A program made the position numbers and the translations under genes. Below are positions 34,686 to 44,946 of a DNA stretch of 60,155 nt, in pieces. Origin of the DNA: Burkholderiales bacterium. GTDB lineage: Bacteria; Pseudomonadota; Gammaproteobacteria; Burkholderiales; Burkholderiaceae_C. The DNA is taken from contig JAGWTP010000008.1 in NCBI GenBank assembly GCA_028868895.1, forward strand, positions 1 through 60,155, given 5' to 3'. The notes beneath the pieces were generated by a model. It worked only from the letters and a program-made list of their open reading frames with translations, was not told where the DNA came from and searched no databases. The first letter of the stretch is position 1. Every line of letters starts with the position of its first letter.

Positions 34686-35602
34686 GCGGTCAAGCGCGCC
34701 AGCGCCTCGCGGTAGCGCGCGGCGGTCTGCTCGATGACAGCGGCGGGCAGCGGCGGCGCCGGTGCGCGCTTGTTCCAGGGCTGGTCGTCGACGCGCGCTT
34801 GTTCGAGCCAGTCGCGCACGAACTGCTTGTCGTAGCTGGGGGGGTTGGCGCCTTCGGCGTAGCCCTCGACCGGCCAGAAGCGCGACGAATCGGGTGTCAG
34901 TACCTCGTCCATCAGCGTCAGCGTGCCGTGCGCATCGAGGCCGAACTCGAACTTGGTGTCGGCAATGATGATGCCCTTGCGCAGCGCCAGCGCGGCCGCC
35001 GTGGTGTAGAGCTGGATCGACACCGCGCGCACGCGCTGCGCCAGGTCGGCGCCGACGATCGTGCTCATGCGCGCGAAGTCGATGTTCTCGTCGTGGTCGC
35101 CTATTTCGGCCTTGGTGGCCGGCGTGAAGATCGGCTCGGGCAGCTTCGAGGCGTTACTCAGGCCGGCCGGCAGCGGCACGCCGCAGACCGAGCCACTGTG
35201 CTGGTACTCGGCCCAGCCGCTGCCGGCCAGGTAGCCGCGCACCACCGCCTCGACCGGCAAGGGATTCAGCCGCTTGACGAGCATCGAGCGGCCGCGCACC
35301 TGATCGCGCTCGTTCGCGGCCACCACGCCCAGCGGGTCGTCGCCGGTCAGGTGGTTGGGCACGATGGACTGCAGGCGCTCGAACCAGAACAGGGCCATGC
35401 GCGTGAGCAGCTCGCCCTTGCCGGGGATCGGCTCGCCCATGATGACGTCGAAGGCGCTGAGCCGGTCGGTGGCGACCATCAGCATGCGGTCGGTGCCGAC
35501 CGCGTAGTTGTCGCGCACCTTGCCGCGCGCCAGCAGCGGCAGCGAGGCGATCGACGTGTTCAGCAGCGCGGCCGGCGCGTGCCCCTGCGCAGCGTTTGGC
35601 AT
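34682..35602 (-). CDS. purC: SAICAR synthase PurC
   Basis: Phosphoribosylaminoimidazole-succinocarboxamide synthase (306 aa), joining aspartate to CAIR with ATP. Motifs: [20 protein letters not shown] (about 22-41), [39 protein letters not shown] and [33 protein letters not shown] comes near the end. It has the longer form common in beta-proteobacteria and yeast. The ATG at 35602 overlaps the fbaA stop by 1 nt (TGATG on the minus strand), and its own stop overlaps the TPR gene. Confidence 0.95.
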   Translation of the reverse strand: MPNAAQGHAPAALLNTSIASLPLLARGKVRDNYAVGTDRMLMVATDRLSAFDVIMGEPIPGKGELLTRMALFWFERLQSIVPNHLTGDDPLGVVAANERDQVRGRSMLVKRLNPLPVEAVVRGYLAGSGWAEYQHSGSVCGVPLPAGLSNASKLPEPIFTPATKAEIGDHDENIDFARMSTIVGADLAQRVRAVSIQLYTTAAALALRKGIIIADTKFEFGLDAHGTLTLMDEVLTPDSSRFWPVEGYAEGANPPSYDKQFVRDWLEQARVDDQPWNKRAPAPPLPAAVIEQTAARYREALARLTA

Positions 35603-36666
35603 CAGACCACCGTCTGCGCCAGCTCGCCCTTCGCGTAGCGCTGCGCCACCTGCACCAGCGTCTGCGCCTTGATCTTGCCGGCCTGGCCTTCGCAGCCGAA
35701 CTGCAGGTAGCGCTGCTTGCAGATGGCCTTGGCGGCTTCGCGGGCCGGCTTCAGGTAGTCGCGCGGATCGAACTTGTCGGGGTTCTGCGCCAGGTACTTG
35801 CGGATCGCGGCGGTCATCGCCAGGCGCACGTCGGTGTCGATGTTGATCTTGCGCACACCGAACTTGATCGCTTCCTGGATCTCTTCGACCGGCACGCCGT
35901 AGGTCTCTTTCATCGCGCCGCCGAAGGCGCGGATCTCGGCCAGCAGCTCCTGCGGCACGCTGCTGGAACCGTGCATCACCAGGTGCGTGTTCGGGATGCG
36001 CTGGTGGATCTCCTTGATGCGGCCGATCGCCAGGATGTCGCCGGTGGGCTTGCGAGTGAACTTGTAGGCGCCGTGGCTGGTGCCGATCGCGATCGCCAGC
36101 GCGTCGAGCTGGGTGCGCTTGACGAAGTCGGCGGCCTGCTCGGGGTCGGTCAGCAGTTGCGCCATCGTCATGGTCGACTCGGTGCCGTGGCCGTCTTCCT
36201 TGTCGCCCTTCATCGTCTCGAGCGAGCCCAGGCAGCCGAGTTCGCCCTCGACGGTGACGCCGAGCTTGTGTGCCATGTCGACCACCTTGCGCGTCACGTC
36301 GACGTTGTAGTCGTAGCTGGCGATGGTCTTGCCGTCGGCCTGCAGCGAGCCGTCCATCATCACCGAGCTGAAGCCCAGGTCGATCGCGCCGCGACACACG
36401 TCGGGGCTCTGGCCGTGGTCCTGGTGCATCACCAGCGGCACCTGCGGCCACGACTCGACGGCCGCCTGGATCAGGTGCTTGATGAACGCCTCGCCGGCGT
36501 ACTTGCGCGCGCCGGCGCTGGCCTGCAGGATCACCGGCGCACCGACCTCGGCGGCGGCGGTCATCACCGCCTGCACCTGCTCGAGGTTGTTGACGTTGAA
36601 GGCCGGAATGCCATAGCCGTTCTCGGCGGCGTGGTCGAGCAGCTGGCGCATCGAAACGAGGGGCAT
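35602..36666 (-). CDS. fbaA: class II fructose-bisphosphate aldolase
   Basis: Zinc-dependent aldolase (354 aa) of glycolysis, gluconeogenesis and the Calvin cycle (CbbA type). Motifs: [20 protein letters not shown] (about 7-26), the metal-binding [12 protein letters not shown] (about 79-90), [12 protein letters not shown] with the second-shell Glu, [11 protein letters not shown] with the third His, and [11 protein letters not shown]. The RBS AGGAGA sits just upstream of the ATG at 36666. An 18-bp perfect palindrome (36695-36712) lies in the leader. Downstream purC is translationally linked. Confidence 0.95.
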   Translation of the reverse strand: MPLVSMRQLLDHAAENGYGIPAFNVNNLEQVQAVMTAAAEVGAPVILQASAGARKYAGEAFIKHLIQAAVESWPQVPLVMHQDHGQSPDVCRGAIDLGFSSVMMDGSLQADGKTIASYDYNVDVTRKVVDMAHKLGVTVEGELGCLGSLETMKGDKEDGHGTESTMTMAQLLTDPEQAADFVKRTQLDALAIAIGTSHGAYKFTRKPTGDILAIGRIKEIHQRIPNTHLVMHGSSSVPQELLAEIRAFGGAMKETYGVPVEEIQEAIKFGVRKINIDTDVRLAMTAAIRKYLAQNPDKFDPRDYLKPAREAAKAICKQRYLQFGCEGQAGKIKAQTLVQVAQRYAKGELAQTVV

Positions 36667-36694
36667 GGCGGTCTCCTGGAACGAGGGTGGCGGG

Positions 36695-36712
36695 CAACGT
36701 GGAACCACGTTG
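36695..36712. promoter_or_regulatory. 18-bp perfect palindrome upstream of fbaA
   Basis: CAACGTGG-AA-CCACGTTG, two perfect 8-bp arms, 29 bp before the fbaA ATG. A -10-like TACAAT (minus strand, 36724-36729) lies just upstream of it, so the palindrome would cover the transcription start or early leader. This is a good shape for a dimeric repressor operator. In RNA the stem would close a very small loop. No regulator is identified. Confidence 0.5.
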
Positions 36713-36760
36713 TAACGCAAAGAATTGTAGCGACCGACCTTCTCAGCGAACCGCCGAATT

Positions 36761-37975
36761 TCAGCCGATGCGCTCGGCGTGATAGCCCTGCGCGCCCATC
36801 GCGGCCAGGATCTGCGCGATGTGAGCCACGCCGCGCGTCTGCACCACCACCTCGATCTGGGCCCGCTCGACCGACAGCGACGTGAACGCGCGCTGGTGCT
36901 GCACCTCGTCGATGTTGGCGCCGAGCTTGCCGAGCAGCGTTGCGACGTCGGCCAGCGCGCCGGGCACGTCGCGCACGTCGAAGCGCAGCCGCGCCAGGCG
37001 CCCCGACTTGACCATGCCACGCTCGATGATCTCGGCCAGCACCAGCGGCTCGATGTTGCCGCCGCACAGGATCAGCCCGACCTTGCGGCCCGCGAAACGC
37101 GCGGGGTGCTTCATCAATGCCGCCAGGCCGACGCCGCCGGCGCCCTCGACGACCGTCTTCTCGATCTCGAGCAACGCCAGGATCGCCTGTTCGATGTCGT
37201 CTTCGCCGACCAGCAGCACCTCGTTCACGAGTTCGCGCACCAGCGGCGCCGTCAGCGCACCCAGCGACTTGACGGCGATGCCGTCGGCGATCGTCGCCTG
37301 CGCGCTTGCGCGCTGCCCGCCGTGCACCGCGTTCCACGCCGCCGGGAAGCGCTCGGTCTGCACGCCGACGATATCGATGCCGGGGCGCACGGCGCGCGCC
37401 GCGGTCGCCACGCCCGAGATCAAGCCGCCGCCGCCGATCGCGACCACTAGCGTGTCGATCTGCGGCTGCTGGGCGAGCATCTCCAGGCCGATGGTGCCCT
37501 GCCCGGCCATCACCGCCAGATCGTCGTACGGGTGCACCAGCGTCAGGCTGCGCTGTTGGGCGAGCCGCAGGCCGTGGCTGCGGGCGTCGTCGAAGGTGTC
37601 GCCTTCGAGCACCACGGTGGCGCCGAAGCCGCGCGTGCGCTCGACCTTCACCGCCGGCGCGAAGCGCGGCATCACGATCGTCGCCGGGATGCCCATGCGC
37701 TGCGCGTGGTACGCCACGCCCTGCGCGTGGTTACCGGCCGAGACCGCGAGCACGCCGGCGGCACGCTCAGCGGCGCTGAGTTGCGCCATCTTGTTGAGTG
37801 CGCCGCGCTCCTTGAACGACGCGGTGAACTGCAGGTTCTCGAACTTCAGGAACACCTCGCAGCCGGTCATCGCCGACAGCGTTCGCGACGGCATGCACGG
37901 CGTGTCGACGATCTCGCCGCGCAGCCGCTCGGCGGCCGCACGGATGTCGTCGAGGGTCAGGCCGGGTGCGGACAC
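36761..37975 (-). CDS. ilvA: threonine ammonia-lyase (threonine dehydratase) with C-terminal ACT domain
   Basis: PLP enzyme (404 aa) converting threonine to 2-oxobutyrate for isoleucine synthesis. The PLP lysine is in [16 protein letters not shown] (about 52-67), [17 protein letters not shown] follows, and the phosphate-binding glycine loop is [16 protein letters not shown] (about 180-195). The C-terminal part (about 325-404) is a single ACT-like domain ([20 protein letters not shown]). That is the shorter TdcB-plus-ACT form, not E. coli IlvA with its two ACT-like repeats. The GTG at 37975 is chosen, since no ATG precedes the family start. It lies 11 bp after pyk. Catabolic TdcB function is the alternative. 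Confidence 0.88.
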   Translation of the reverse strand: MSAPGLTLDDIRAAAERLRGEIVDTPCMPSRTLSAMTGCEVFLKFENLQFTASFKERGALNKMAQLSAAERAAGVLAVSAGNHAQGVAYHAQRMGIPATIVMPRFAPAVKVERTRGFGATVVLEGDTFDDARSHGLRLAQQRSLTLVHPYDDLAVMAGQGTIGLEMLAQQPQIDTLVVAIGGGGLISGVATAARAVRPGIDIVGVQTERFPAAWNAVHGGQRASAQATIADGIAVKSLGALTAPLVRELVNEVLLVGEDDIEQAILALLEIEKTVVEGAGGVGLAALMKHPARFAGRKVGLILCGGNIEPLVLAEIIERGMVKSGRLARLRFDVRDVPGALADVATLLGKLGANIDEVQHQRAFTSLSVERAQIEVVVQTRGVAHIAQILAAMGAQGYHAERIG

Positions 37976-37986
37976 GCGCGAGCCCG

Positions 37987-39417
37987 TCAGGCGACGCGGC
38001 AGACCTTGAGCATGTTGGTGCCGCCGGGGTAGCCCATCGGTTCGCCGCAGGTGATCGCGTAGGTGTCGCCCGAGCGCAGCACGCCCTTCTCGACCAGCAG
38101 CGATTCGGCCCGCACCAGCGCTTCGTCGCGGTCGGCGAAGGCCGGCAGCAGCAGTGGGCGCACGTTGCGGTACAGCGTCATCTTGCGCTGCGTCAGCAGC
38201 TGCGAGGTCAGGCCGTAGATCGGCACCTTGATGTTGTGCCGGCTCATCCACAGCGCCGTCGAGCCCGACTCGGTCAGCGCCAGGATCGCCTTGCAGCCCA
38301 GGTGGTGGGCGGTGAACAGCGCGCCCATTGCGATCGACTGGTCGATGCGGCCGAACTTCTTGTTGGTGAAGTCGGTCTCGATCGTGACGTCGTCGGCGGC
38401 CTCGGCCTCGAGCGCGATCGCCGCCATCTGCGTGATCGTCTCCACCGGGTACTTGCCGGCGGCCGTCTCGGCGCTGAGCATCACCGCGTCGGTGCCGTCG
38501 AGCACCGCGTTGGCCACGTCGCTGACCTCGGCGCGGGTGGGCACCGGGTTGACGATCATCGACTCCATCATCTGGGTGGCGGTGATCACCACCTTGTCCA
38601 TTTCGCGGGCCATGCGGATCATGCGTTTTTGCAGCGCCGGCACCGCCGCGTTGCCGACCTCGATCGCGAGGTCGCCGCGCGCCACCATGATGCCGTCGGA
38701 GGCCTTCAGGATCTGGTCCAGCACCGGGATCGCTTCGATGCGCTCGATCTTCGCGATCAGCGCCGGCCGGTGGTGCCACGGCTCACCGGCCACGTTGGCG
38801 AGCTGGCGGGCCATCTCCATGTCGGTGGCGGACTTCGGGAAGCTCACCGCCAGGTACTCGCACTGGAAGCTCATCGCGGTCTTGATGTCCTCCATGTCCT
38901 TGGCGGTCAGTGCCGGCGCCGTCAGGCCGCCGCCGGCCTTGTTGATGCCCTTGTTGTTCGAGAGCTCGCCGCCAGCCAGCACCTTGGTGTGAACCTCCTC
39001 GCCGCGCACGCCCTCGACCACGAGCTTGAGCAGACCGTCGTTGAGCAGCAGGATGTCGCCGGATTTCACGTCGCGCGGCAACGCCTTGTAGTCCAGACCG
39101 ACGCGCTCGTGGGTGCCCAGTTCGCTGGTCGCGCCGTCGAGGATGAACGACTGGCCCACCTCCAGCATCGTCTTGTCGCCGACGAACCTGCCGACCCGGA
39201 TCTTCGGCCCCTGCAGGTCGGCCATGATCGCGACCTCGCGGCCCACGCGCTGCGCGATCTCGCGCACCAGCGCGCCGCGATCGATGTGGTCCTGCGCCTT
39301 GCCGTGCGAGAAGTTCATGCGCACCACGTCGACGCCGGCGCGGATCATGCGCTCGAGCACCTCGGGCGAGCTCGACGCGGGGCCGAGGGTGGCGACGATC
39401 TTGGTGGCGCGGGACAT
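37987..39417 (-). CDS. pyk: pyruvate kinase
   Basis: Glycolytic kinase (476 aa) making pyruvate and ATP from phosphoenolpyruvate. Motifs: RATKIVATLGPASSSPEV at the N-terminus, VVRMNFSHGKAQDH (about 30-43), IMADLQGPKIRVGRF (about 63-77), ALIAKIERIEAIPVLDQIL (the catalytic Lys and metal Glu) and GIMVARGDLAIEVG. MMESMIVNPVPTRAEVSDVA comes near 285. An AGGAG box lies 8 bp before the ATG. ilvA follows 11 bp downstream and pgk lies upstream on the same strand. Confidence 0.97.
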   Translation of the reverse strand: MSRATKIVATLGPASSSPEVLERMIRAGVDVVRMNFSHGKAQDHIDRGALVREIAQRVGREVAIMADLQGPKIRVGRFVGDKTMLEVGQSFILDGATSELGTHERVGLDYKALPRDVKSGDILLLNDGLLKLVVEGVRGEEVHTKVLAGGELSNNKGINKAGGGLTAPALTAKDMEDIKTAMSFQCEYLAVSFPKSATDMEMARQLANVAGEPWHHRPALIAKIERIEAIPVLDQILKASDGIMVARGDLAIEVGNAAVPALQKRMIRMAREMDKVVITATQMMESMIVNPVPTRAEVSDVANAVLDGTDAVMLSAETAAGKYPVETITQMAAIALEAEAADDVTIETDFTNKKFGRIDQSIAMGALFTAHHLGCKAILALTESGSTALWMSRHNIKVPIYGLTSQLLTQRKMTLYRNVRPLLLPAFADRDEALVRAESLLVEKGVLRSGDTYAITCGEPMGYPGGTNMLKVCRVA

Positions 39418-39446
39418 GGGCAGGCTCCTGTAATTTAGTTACGCGA

Positions 39447-39452
39447 ATTATC
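39447..39452 (-). promoter_or_regulatory. possible -10 element for pyk
   Basis: GATAAT on the minus strand, about 30 bp upstream of the pyk ATG, in an A/T-rich patch unusual for this window (TAATTTAGTTACGCGAATTA on the plus strand). It gives a leader of about 22 nt containing AGGAG. No good -35 hexamer is seen 16-18 bp upstream, so this is tentative. Confidence 0.3.
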
Positions 39453-39537
39453 AGGGCACGGAACGCACCGTGGCTGCCCCGGCCGGAATGAATGTTATGC
39501 CGGTGCCCGCGTCGCCCGAATCAACGGCAACCGCGCG

Positions 39538-40731
39538 TCAGCCGGCGGCGCGGCGCTGGAGGATCTCGAACGCCGGCAAGGTCTTGCCCTCCAGCACCTC
39601 GAGAAACGCGCCGCCGCCGGTCGAGATGTAGCCGATGTTCTTTTCGATCCCGTACTTGGCGATTGCCGCCAGCGTGTCGCCGCCGCCGGCGATGCTGAAT
39701 GCGTTCGACGCGGCGATCGCGCGCGCGATGGTCTGCGTGCCGCCGGCGAAGGCATCGAACTCGAACACACCCACCGGCCCGTTCCAGACGATCGTGCCGG
39801 CCGCCATGAGCTGCTCGGCGAGAAGCTTCGCGGTCTGCGGGCCGATGTCGAGGATCAGGTCGTCGGACGCAACCTCGCCGGCCGCCTTCACGGTGGCGAC
39901 CGCGTCGGCCTTGAACGCCTTCGCGGTGACCACGTCGGTGGGGATCGGCACCGCCGCGCCGCGCGCCTTCATCGCGTCGATCACCGCCCTCGCCTCGCCG
40001 ACCAGACCGGCTTCGGCCAGGCTGTTGCCGATCGGCAGACCGGCGGCGAGCATGAAGGTGTTGGCGATGCCGCCACCGACGATCAGCTGATCGACGTTGT
40101 GCGCCAGGCTTTGCAGGATGGAGAGCTTGGTCGAGACCTTGCTGCCGGCCACGATCGCCACCAAGGGCCGCCGGGGGTGCGCGAGCGCCTTGGAAATCGC
40201 GTCGATCTCGGCGGCCAGCAACGGCCCGGCGCAGGCGATCCCGGCGTACTGCGCGATGCCGTAGGTCGAGGCCTCGGCGCGGTGCGCGGTGCCGAACGCG
40301 TCGTGCACGAAGATGTCGCAGAGCCTGGCCATCTTGCGGGCGAGCGCCTCGTCGTTCTTCTTCTCGCCCGGGTTGACGCGGCAGTTCTCGAGCAGCACCA
40401 GCTCGCCCGGTGCCACCGTCACGCCGTCGACCCAGTTCGCGATCAGCGGCACCTCGCGGCCCATCAACTCGCCCAGTCGGCGGGCGACCGGCGCGAGCGA
40501 GTCGGCGGGCTTGAACTGCCCTTCGGTGGGCCGGCCCAGGTGCGAGGTCACCATCACCGCCGCGCCGGCCTTCAGCGCCATCTCGATGCACGGGATCGAC
40601 GCGCGCACGCGCGTGTCTTCGGTGATGTGGCCGTCGTCGTCGAGCGGCACGTTCAGATCGGCGCGGATGAACACGCGCTGGCCGCGCACCTTGCCTTGTG
40701 CGATCAGGTCTTCGAAGCGGAGGACGTTCAT
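39538..40731 (-). CDS. pgk: phosphoglycerate kinase
   Basis: Glycolytic/Calvin-cycle kinase (397 aa). Signatures are [20 protein letters not shown] (about 19-38), [14 protein letters not shown] (about 58-71), [31 protein letters not shown] (about 190-205), and the C-terminal nucleotide loop [15 protein letters not shown]. Length is normal. It lies upstream of pyk on the same strand with a 120-bp gap that holds the pyk promoter candidate, and 46 bp downstream of azlD. Confidence 0.97.
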   Translation of the reverse strand: MNVLRFEDLIAQGKVRGQRVFIRADLNVPLDDDGHITEDTRVRASIPCIEMALKAGAAVMVTSHLGRPTEGQFKPADSLAPVARRLGELMGREVPLIANWVDGVTVAPGELVLLENCRVNPGEKKNDEALARKMARLCDIFVHDAFGTAHRAEASTYGIAQYAGIACAGPLLAAEIDAISKALAHPRRPLVAIVAGSKVSTKLSILQSLAHNVDQLIVGGGIANTFMLAAGLPIGNSLAEAGLVGEARAVIDAMKARGAAVPIPTDVVTAKAFKADAVATVKAAGEVASDDLILDIGPQTAKLLAEQLMAAGTIVWNGPVGVFEFDAFAGGTQTIARAIAASNAFSIAGGGDTLAAIAKYGIEKNIGYISTGGGAFLEVLEGKTLPAFEILQRRAAG

Positions 40732-40777
40732 GGTGGAGGGATTCGAGGGGTCGTTGAAAAGCCAGGATGCCGGGCGC

Positions 40778-41107
40778 TCACCAGCCCAGGCCGGTGCGCA
40801 ATGCCACCATCACCAGCGTGCCGGTGACGATGGTGCCGAGGATGCCACGGCGCCAGAAGAAATACACCGTCGCGGCCAGCGTCGCCGCCAGTCGCGCATC
40901 TTCGAGCGTCGCGATCAGGTGGCCGTTCTGCATCACGATCTCGGGGGCGACCACCGCCGCGAGCGCGGCCAGCGGCGCGTACCGCAGGCCTTGCTTGAGC
41001 CACACCGGCATCGGCAGTTCGCGCTGCGCAAACAAGAAGAAGCCGCGCGTGCCCACCGTGATGACCGCCAGACCGAGGATCGCGAGCACCGTATGCCACG
41101 GACTCAT
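40778..41107 (-). CDS. azlD: AzlD-family branched-chain amino acid exporter small subunit
   Basis: A 109-aa membrane protein with four hydrophobic stretches ([69 protein letters not shown]). This is the AzlD/YgaH pattern: the small partner of AzlC in an amino acid efflux pair. The ATG at 41107 overlaps the azlC stop (TCAT), as expected for the pair. Substrate is presumably branched-chain amino acids, possibly linked to the nearby ilvA. Confidence 0.88.
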   Translation of the reverse strand: MSPWHTVLAILGLAVITVGTRGFFLFAQRELPMPVWLKQGLRYAPLAALAAVVAPEIVMQNGHLIATLEDARLAATLAATVYFFWRRGILGTIVTGTLVMVALRTGLGW

Positions 41108-41841
41108 GTTCGGTCCTCGACCGGTTTGACGACGATGGGGGTCACGTGGTCCATCAGCAGGCCCGCCGCGACCGCCGCGGCGATCGCAACGACGATGTTG
41201 AGCTTGAGCGGCAACCCCGCCGTGGCCACCGCGGCGCTGAACGCCACGCCAGCGGCCACCCAGCTCGCCCGGTCGGACAGCAGCGAATACATCAGCGCCA
41301 GCAACGCCAGGATGCCGGCGAAACCGAATCCCCACTCGGTCGGGATCGCGTCGGCGAGCAGCAGGCCCGCCAGCGTCGGCAGCTGCCACGACAACCAGTT
41401 GACGGCAACCCCGCCCCAGAAGTACGGAAGCTGCTCGGGCGAGGGACGCGGCTGCGGGAAACGCGACATGAAGACGACGTAGTTCAGGTCGGCGGTGAAG
41501 TAGCCCAGGCGCATGCGCTGCCAGCGCGGCAGGTGCGCGAAATAAGGCCGCCACTGGGCGCTGAAGATCACGAAGCGCAGGTTCACGCACAGCGCGATCG
41601 CCCAGACCATCCAGACCGGCGCGCCGGTGATGATCAGCGGCAACGCGGCGAGCTGTGCGCTGCCGGCGAACACCAGCAGCGACATCAATACCGCCAGCGG
41701 CAGGGGCAGCCCGCTCTTGGCCATCGCCACGCCGGTGACCAGGCCCCAGGCGGCGATGCCCATCGAGATGCCGACCATGTCGCGTGCGCCATGGGCAAAT
41801 TCGGGGTGGCGCCAGATCGGGCGCGCCTGCACGTCGCTCAT
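41104..41841 (-). CDS. azlC: AzlC-family branched-chain amino acid exporter large subunit
   Basis: A 245-aa inner-membrane protein with multiple helices. Family features are AWGLVTGVAMAKSGLPLPLA (about 31-50), MSLLVFAGSAQLAALPLI (about 53-70), LCVNLRFVIFSAQWRPYF (about 85-102) and YFWGGVAVNWLSWQL. It belongs to the AzlC/YgaZ transporter family. It begins the azlCD pair, and a 42-bp gap separates its start from the stop of the upstream lipoprotein gene on the same strand. Confidence 0.9.
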   Translation of the reverse strand: MSDVQARPIWRHPEFAHGARDMVGISMGIAAWGLVTGVAMAKSGLPLPLAVLMSLLVFAGSAQLAALPLIITGAPVWMVWAIALCVNLRFVIFSAQWRPYFAHLPRWQRMRLGYFTADLNYVVFMSRFPQPRPSPEQLPYFWGGVAVNWLSWQLPTLAGLLLADAIPTEWGFGFAGILALLALMYSLLSDRASWVAAGVAFSAAVATAGLPLKLNIVVAIAAAVAAGLLMDHVTPIVVKPVEDRT

Positions 41842-41883
41842 GCGACCGATTGTCCTATGGGCGCCGGGCGCCCGGCCCGTCGC

Positions 41884-42312
41884 TCAGGAGGCGTGCGGCT
41901 TGCCGCTCTCGGCGTGATGGGGCTTGGCGGACTCGACGGGTTTCGCGGCGGGCTTGTCGGCAGTTCCGGCGGCGGCGTCCTGGGTTTCGGCCGGCGCTGC
42001 GGCGGGCTCGCCAGTGACCACCCGCGTGCCCAGTTGCGGCAGCACCGGGTCGAGCTTGTTCTCGCGCATGTAGTCGTTCATGTCGCGCCAGCCGGCGAAC
42101 ATGGCGGCCTTGTCGGCGCGCTTGTTCAGCGTGAAGCAGTCTTCGATCGCGCGCCCGGCACTGCGGCAGGCCCCGCCGATCGCCTTGCCGTCGGCCTCAC
42201 GCATGGCAGCGACCTTTTCGGGCGACTCGATCCCCAGCGCGCCGCCGATCATGTCGCAACCCGCCAGCAGCACGGTGGCAAGAACGACGGCGGCAAGGGG
42301 CAGGCGGGGCAT
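41884..42312 (-). CDS. small lipoprotein, function unknown
   Basis: A 142-aa protein with a signal peptide and lipobox (AAVVLATVLLAGC, Cys near residue 19). A short conserved-looking core has two cysteines (GACRSAGRAIEDCFTLNKRA, about 47-66) and an amphipathic stretch MFAGWRDMNDYMRENKLDP. The Ala/Pro/Lys/Glu-rich tail (about 100-142) is low complexity and unlikely to be folded. Not a family I can name. Confidence 0.65.
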   Translation of the reverse strand: MPRLPLAAVVLATVLLAGCDMIGGALGIESPEKVAAMREADGKAIGGACRSAGRAIEDCFTLNKRADKAAMFAGWRDMNDYMRENKLDPVLPQLGTRVVTGEPAAAPAETQDAAAGTADKPAAKPVESAKPHHAESGKPHAS

Positions 42313-42400
42313 GGCGGTGGGCTCGGGCTGGGTGGCGTCCTGTCCGGTTTATCGGCCGCGTGCGGGCCGACTTGAGCCGATCGCGGGTGCCGGGCCGGCC

Positions 42401-43252
42401 TCAGCGCACGCTGCCGGCCATCGCGAGCAGCCGTTCGACCCGCTCTTCGGTCGACGGGTGGGTCGAGAACAGGCCGCGCAGCCCACCGCCCGAGAGCGGG
42501 TTGATGATCATCATCTGCGCCGTTTCGGGGTGGCGGTCGGCGGGCGCGAGCGGGATGCCTTTGGCGTATTGCTCGATCTTCTGCAGCGCGCTGGCCAGGG
42601 CGCGCGGATCGCCCGAGATCTCGGCGCCACCGCGGTCGGCCTCGAACTCGCGGGCGCGGCTGATCGCCATCTGGATCAGGCCGGCGGCGATCGGTGCCAG
42701 CAGCATCACGAGCAGGCCGACGACGGGGTTGACCGAGCGGCCATCGCGGTCGCGGCCGCCGAAGAACATCGCGAAGTTGGCCAGCATCGAGATTGCGCCG
42801 GCCATCGTTGCGCTGATGGTGCTGATCAGGATGTCGCGGTGCCGCACGTGGGCGAGCTCGTGCGCCATCACGCCGCGCAACTCGCTCTGCGACAGCACGC
42901 GCAGGATGCCGGTGGTGGCAGCCACCGCCGCATGCTCGGGGTTGCGGCCGGTGGCGAAGGCATTGGGCGCGTCTTCTTCGATCAGGTAAACCTTGGGCGG
43001 GGGCAGTTGGGCGCGCTGGGCGAGCTCTTGCACCATGCGGTAGAACTGCGGCGCGGAGCTTTCGTCGACCTGCTTGGCGTTGTACATCTTCAGCACCAGC
43101 TTGTCGGAAAACCAGTAGCTGAAGAAGTTCATGCCGAGCGCGACGATGAGCGCGAGCATCATCCCCTGGCGCCCGCCCAGCACCGAGCCGATGGCCATGA
43201 ACAGGGCGGTGATCGCCGCCATCAGGACGGCGGTCTTCATCAGGTTGAACAT
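42401..43252 (-). CDS. htpX: membrane zinc protease HtpX
   Basis: Inner-membrane M48 metalloprotease (283 aa) that degrades damaged membrane proteins. N-terminal helices [19 protein letters not shown] and [19 protein letters not shown] precede the zinc site [16 protein letters not shown] (HExxH near residue 130). The third ligand is in [19 protein letters not shown] (near 204). Two further helices ([19 protein letters not shown]) lie between. It is downstream of fmt on the same strand. Confidence 0.95.
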   Translation of the reverse strand: MFNLMKTAVLMAAITALFMAIGSVLGGRQGMMLALIVALGMNFFSYWFSDKLVLKMYNAKQVDESSAPQFYRMVQELAQRAQLPPPKVYLIEEDAPNAFATGRNPEHAAVAATTGILRVLSQSELRGVMAHELAHVRHRDILISTISATMAGAISMLANFAMFFGGRDRDGRSVNPVVGLLVMLLAPIAAGLIQMAISRAREFEADRGGAEISGDPRALASALQKIEQYAKGIPLAPADRHPETAQMMIINPLSGGGLRGLFSTHPSTEERVERLLAMAGSVR

Positions 43253-43308
43253 GAGGTGGCTTTCACGTTGACGAACACAATCGGCAAATGCGGCCGGCGC
43301 GCCCGACT

Positions 43309-44268
43309 TCAACGCCGGTGCGGCTCGAAGGCCATGCCGGCGGCGAGCGCCCGGCCCTGCAGGAACTGCACTGCCGTGAGGCGCTTGCCACCGGCGCGCT
43401 GGAGCTCGGTCAGGCGCAGCGCGTCGGCGCCGCAGGCCACGGTGATGCCACCGTCGTCCACGTGAAGCACGGTGCCGGGTGCGCCGCTGCCGTGCACGAC
43501 CTGGCCGCGCCAGCACTTGATGGTTTCACCGGCCAACACGGCGGTCGCGCCGGGGAAGGGGTCGAAGGCGCGCAGGCGGCGCTCGATCACCTCGGCAGGG
43601 TCGCGCCAGTCGATCGGGGCCTCGGCCTTGTCGACCTTGTGGGCGTAGGTCACGCCCGCGGCGGGCTGCGCCACCCGAACCAGCGCGCCGCTCGCCGCCT
43701 GGGCGAGGGCCTCGACGATCAACCGGCCACCCAGCGCCGCGAGCTTGTCGTGCAGGCTCGCGGTGCTGTCGTCGGCGGCGATGTCGAGCGGCTCCGCCAG
43801 CAGCATGTCGCCGGTGTCCAGGCCGGCGTCCATCTGCATGATGGTGATGCCGGTGCGCGCGTCACCGGCCTCGATGGCCCGGTGGATCGGCGCCGCACCG
43901 CGCCAGCGCGGCAGCAGCGAGGCATGGATGTTCAGGCAACCCAGCCGCGGCAGCTCGAGCACCCACTGCGGCAGGATCAGCCCGTAGGCGGCCACCACCA
44001 GAACGTCGGGCCGGGCCGCGGCCAGCGCCGCGTGGGCGCTGGCGGCATCGTCCGGGAATTTGCCGTCTTGGCGCAGGCTGCGCGGTTGCACCACCGCGAT
44101 ACCGTGCGCCAGCGCGCAGGCCTTGACCGGCGACGCCTGCAGCTTCATGCCACGCCCGGCCGGGCGATCGGGCTGGGTCAGCACCAGGCTCACCGGCACG
44201 TCGGCGGCCAGCAAGTGCGTTAGTGCTACTCGGGCGAACTCGGGGGTCCCGGCGAAGGCGATGTTCAT
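43309..44268 (-). CDS. fmt: methionyl-tRNA formyltransferase
   Basis: Formylates initiator Met-tRNA (319 aa). Motifs: [19 protein letters not shown] at the N-terminus, [18 protein letters not shown] (about 106-123), the active-site [20 protein letters not shown] (about 126-145, Asn-His plus SLLPRWRG) and [17 protein letters not shown]. The C-terminal tRNA-binding OB-fold follows. It is 27 bp downstream of def on the same strand, the usual def-fmt arrangement. Confidence 0.96.
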   Translation of the reverse strand: MNIAFAGTPEFARVALTHLLAADVPVSLVLTQPDRPAGRGMKLQASPVKACALAHGIAVVQPRSLRQDGKFPDDAASAHAALAAARPDVLVVAAYGLILPQWVLELPRLGCLNIHASLLPRWRGAAPIHRAIEAGDARTGITIMQMDAGLDTGDMLLAEPLDIAADDSTASLHDKLAALGGRLIVEALAQAASGALVRVAQPAAGVTYAHKVDKAEAPIDWRDPAEVIERRLRAFDPFPGATAVLAGETIKCWRGQVVHGSGAPGTVLHVDDGGITVACGADALRLTELQRAGGKRLTAVQFLQGRALAAGMAFEPHRR

Positions 44269-44295
44269 CGACCGGCCAACCCGAACGGGCGCGCG

Positions 44296-44808
44296 TTACG
44301 GCCGCTCATCGTCGCGCGCCTTCTTGAGCATCTTGTTCTTGATGCGATCGCGCTTGAGTCGACTCAGGTATTCGACGAAGACCTTGCCCACCAGATGATC
44401 CATCTCGTGCTGAACGCAGATCGCCAGCAAGCCTTCGGCCTCGAACTGCTGCGGCTGGCCGTCGCGCGCCAGTGACCGCACCGTCACCTTGGCATGGCGC
44501 GGCACCTTGTCGTAGATGGACGGAACCGACAGGCAGCCCTCGTCGGTGAGCGTCATTTCCTCGCTGCGCGCCAGCAACTCGGGGTTGATCAGCACGCGCG
44601 GATCGTCGCGCGTTTCCGAGGTGTCGATCACGATCACGCGTTCGTGCACATCGACCTGGGTCGCCGCCAGACCGACCCCGTCCGCGGCATACATGGTTTC
44701 GAGCATGTCGGACACCAGTTGGCGGATGCGCGCGTCGACCGTTGCCACCGGTTTGGCGATCGTGTGCAGGCGCGCGTCGGGGTAGCGCAGGATGTTGAGC
44801 TTGGCCAT
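44296..44808 (-). CDS. def: peptide deformylase
   Basis: Fe/Zn metalloenzyme (170 aa) removing the N-formyl group from new proteins. The three family motifs are present: [15 protein letters not shown] (motif 1, about 44-58), [12 protein letters not shown] (motif 2 with metal Cys, about 88-99) and [19 protein letters not shown] (motif 3, HExxH, about 130-148). The first gene of the def-fmt-htpX run, divergent from the LysM protein gene with about 250 bp between. All catalytic residues are intact. Confidence 0.97.
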   Translation of the reverse strand: MAKLNILRYPDARLHTIAKPVATVDARIRQLVSDMLETMYAADGVGLAATQVDVHERVIVIDTSETRDDPRVLINPELLARSEEMTLTDEGCLSVPSIYDKVPRHAKVTVRSLARDGQPQQFEAEGLLAICVQHEMDHLVGKVFVEYLSRLKRDRIKNKMLKKARDDERP

Positions 44809-44917
44809 CGGCTGAATTCAAATCGGTGACGCCGCAAGTCCCGAAGCGTTGTGGGACCAACGCAACGCCCGCGCCCGTGACAGGTCTCACACAGCGCGCG
44901 CGGTCGGGTCACTTTCG

Positions 44918-44946
44918 TTGCGATATCAAGGGTTTAGAGGCAGAAT
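44918..44946 (+). promoter_or_regulatory. candidate sigma-70 promoter for the LysM protein gene
   Basis: TTGCGA (44918-44923) and CAGAAT (44941-44946) separated by exactly 17 bp, in a locally A/T-rich part of the 248-bp def / LysM divergent region. This would give a leader of about 100 nt before the ATG at 45057. Match to consensus is partial. Confidence 0.35.

Noticed and set aside
34683-36697. Fusion of purC with upstream coding sequence
   Set aside because: The frame upstream of the purC ATG at 35602 is a shadow of fbaA; the ATG with one-base overlap to the fbaA stop is the natural start.
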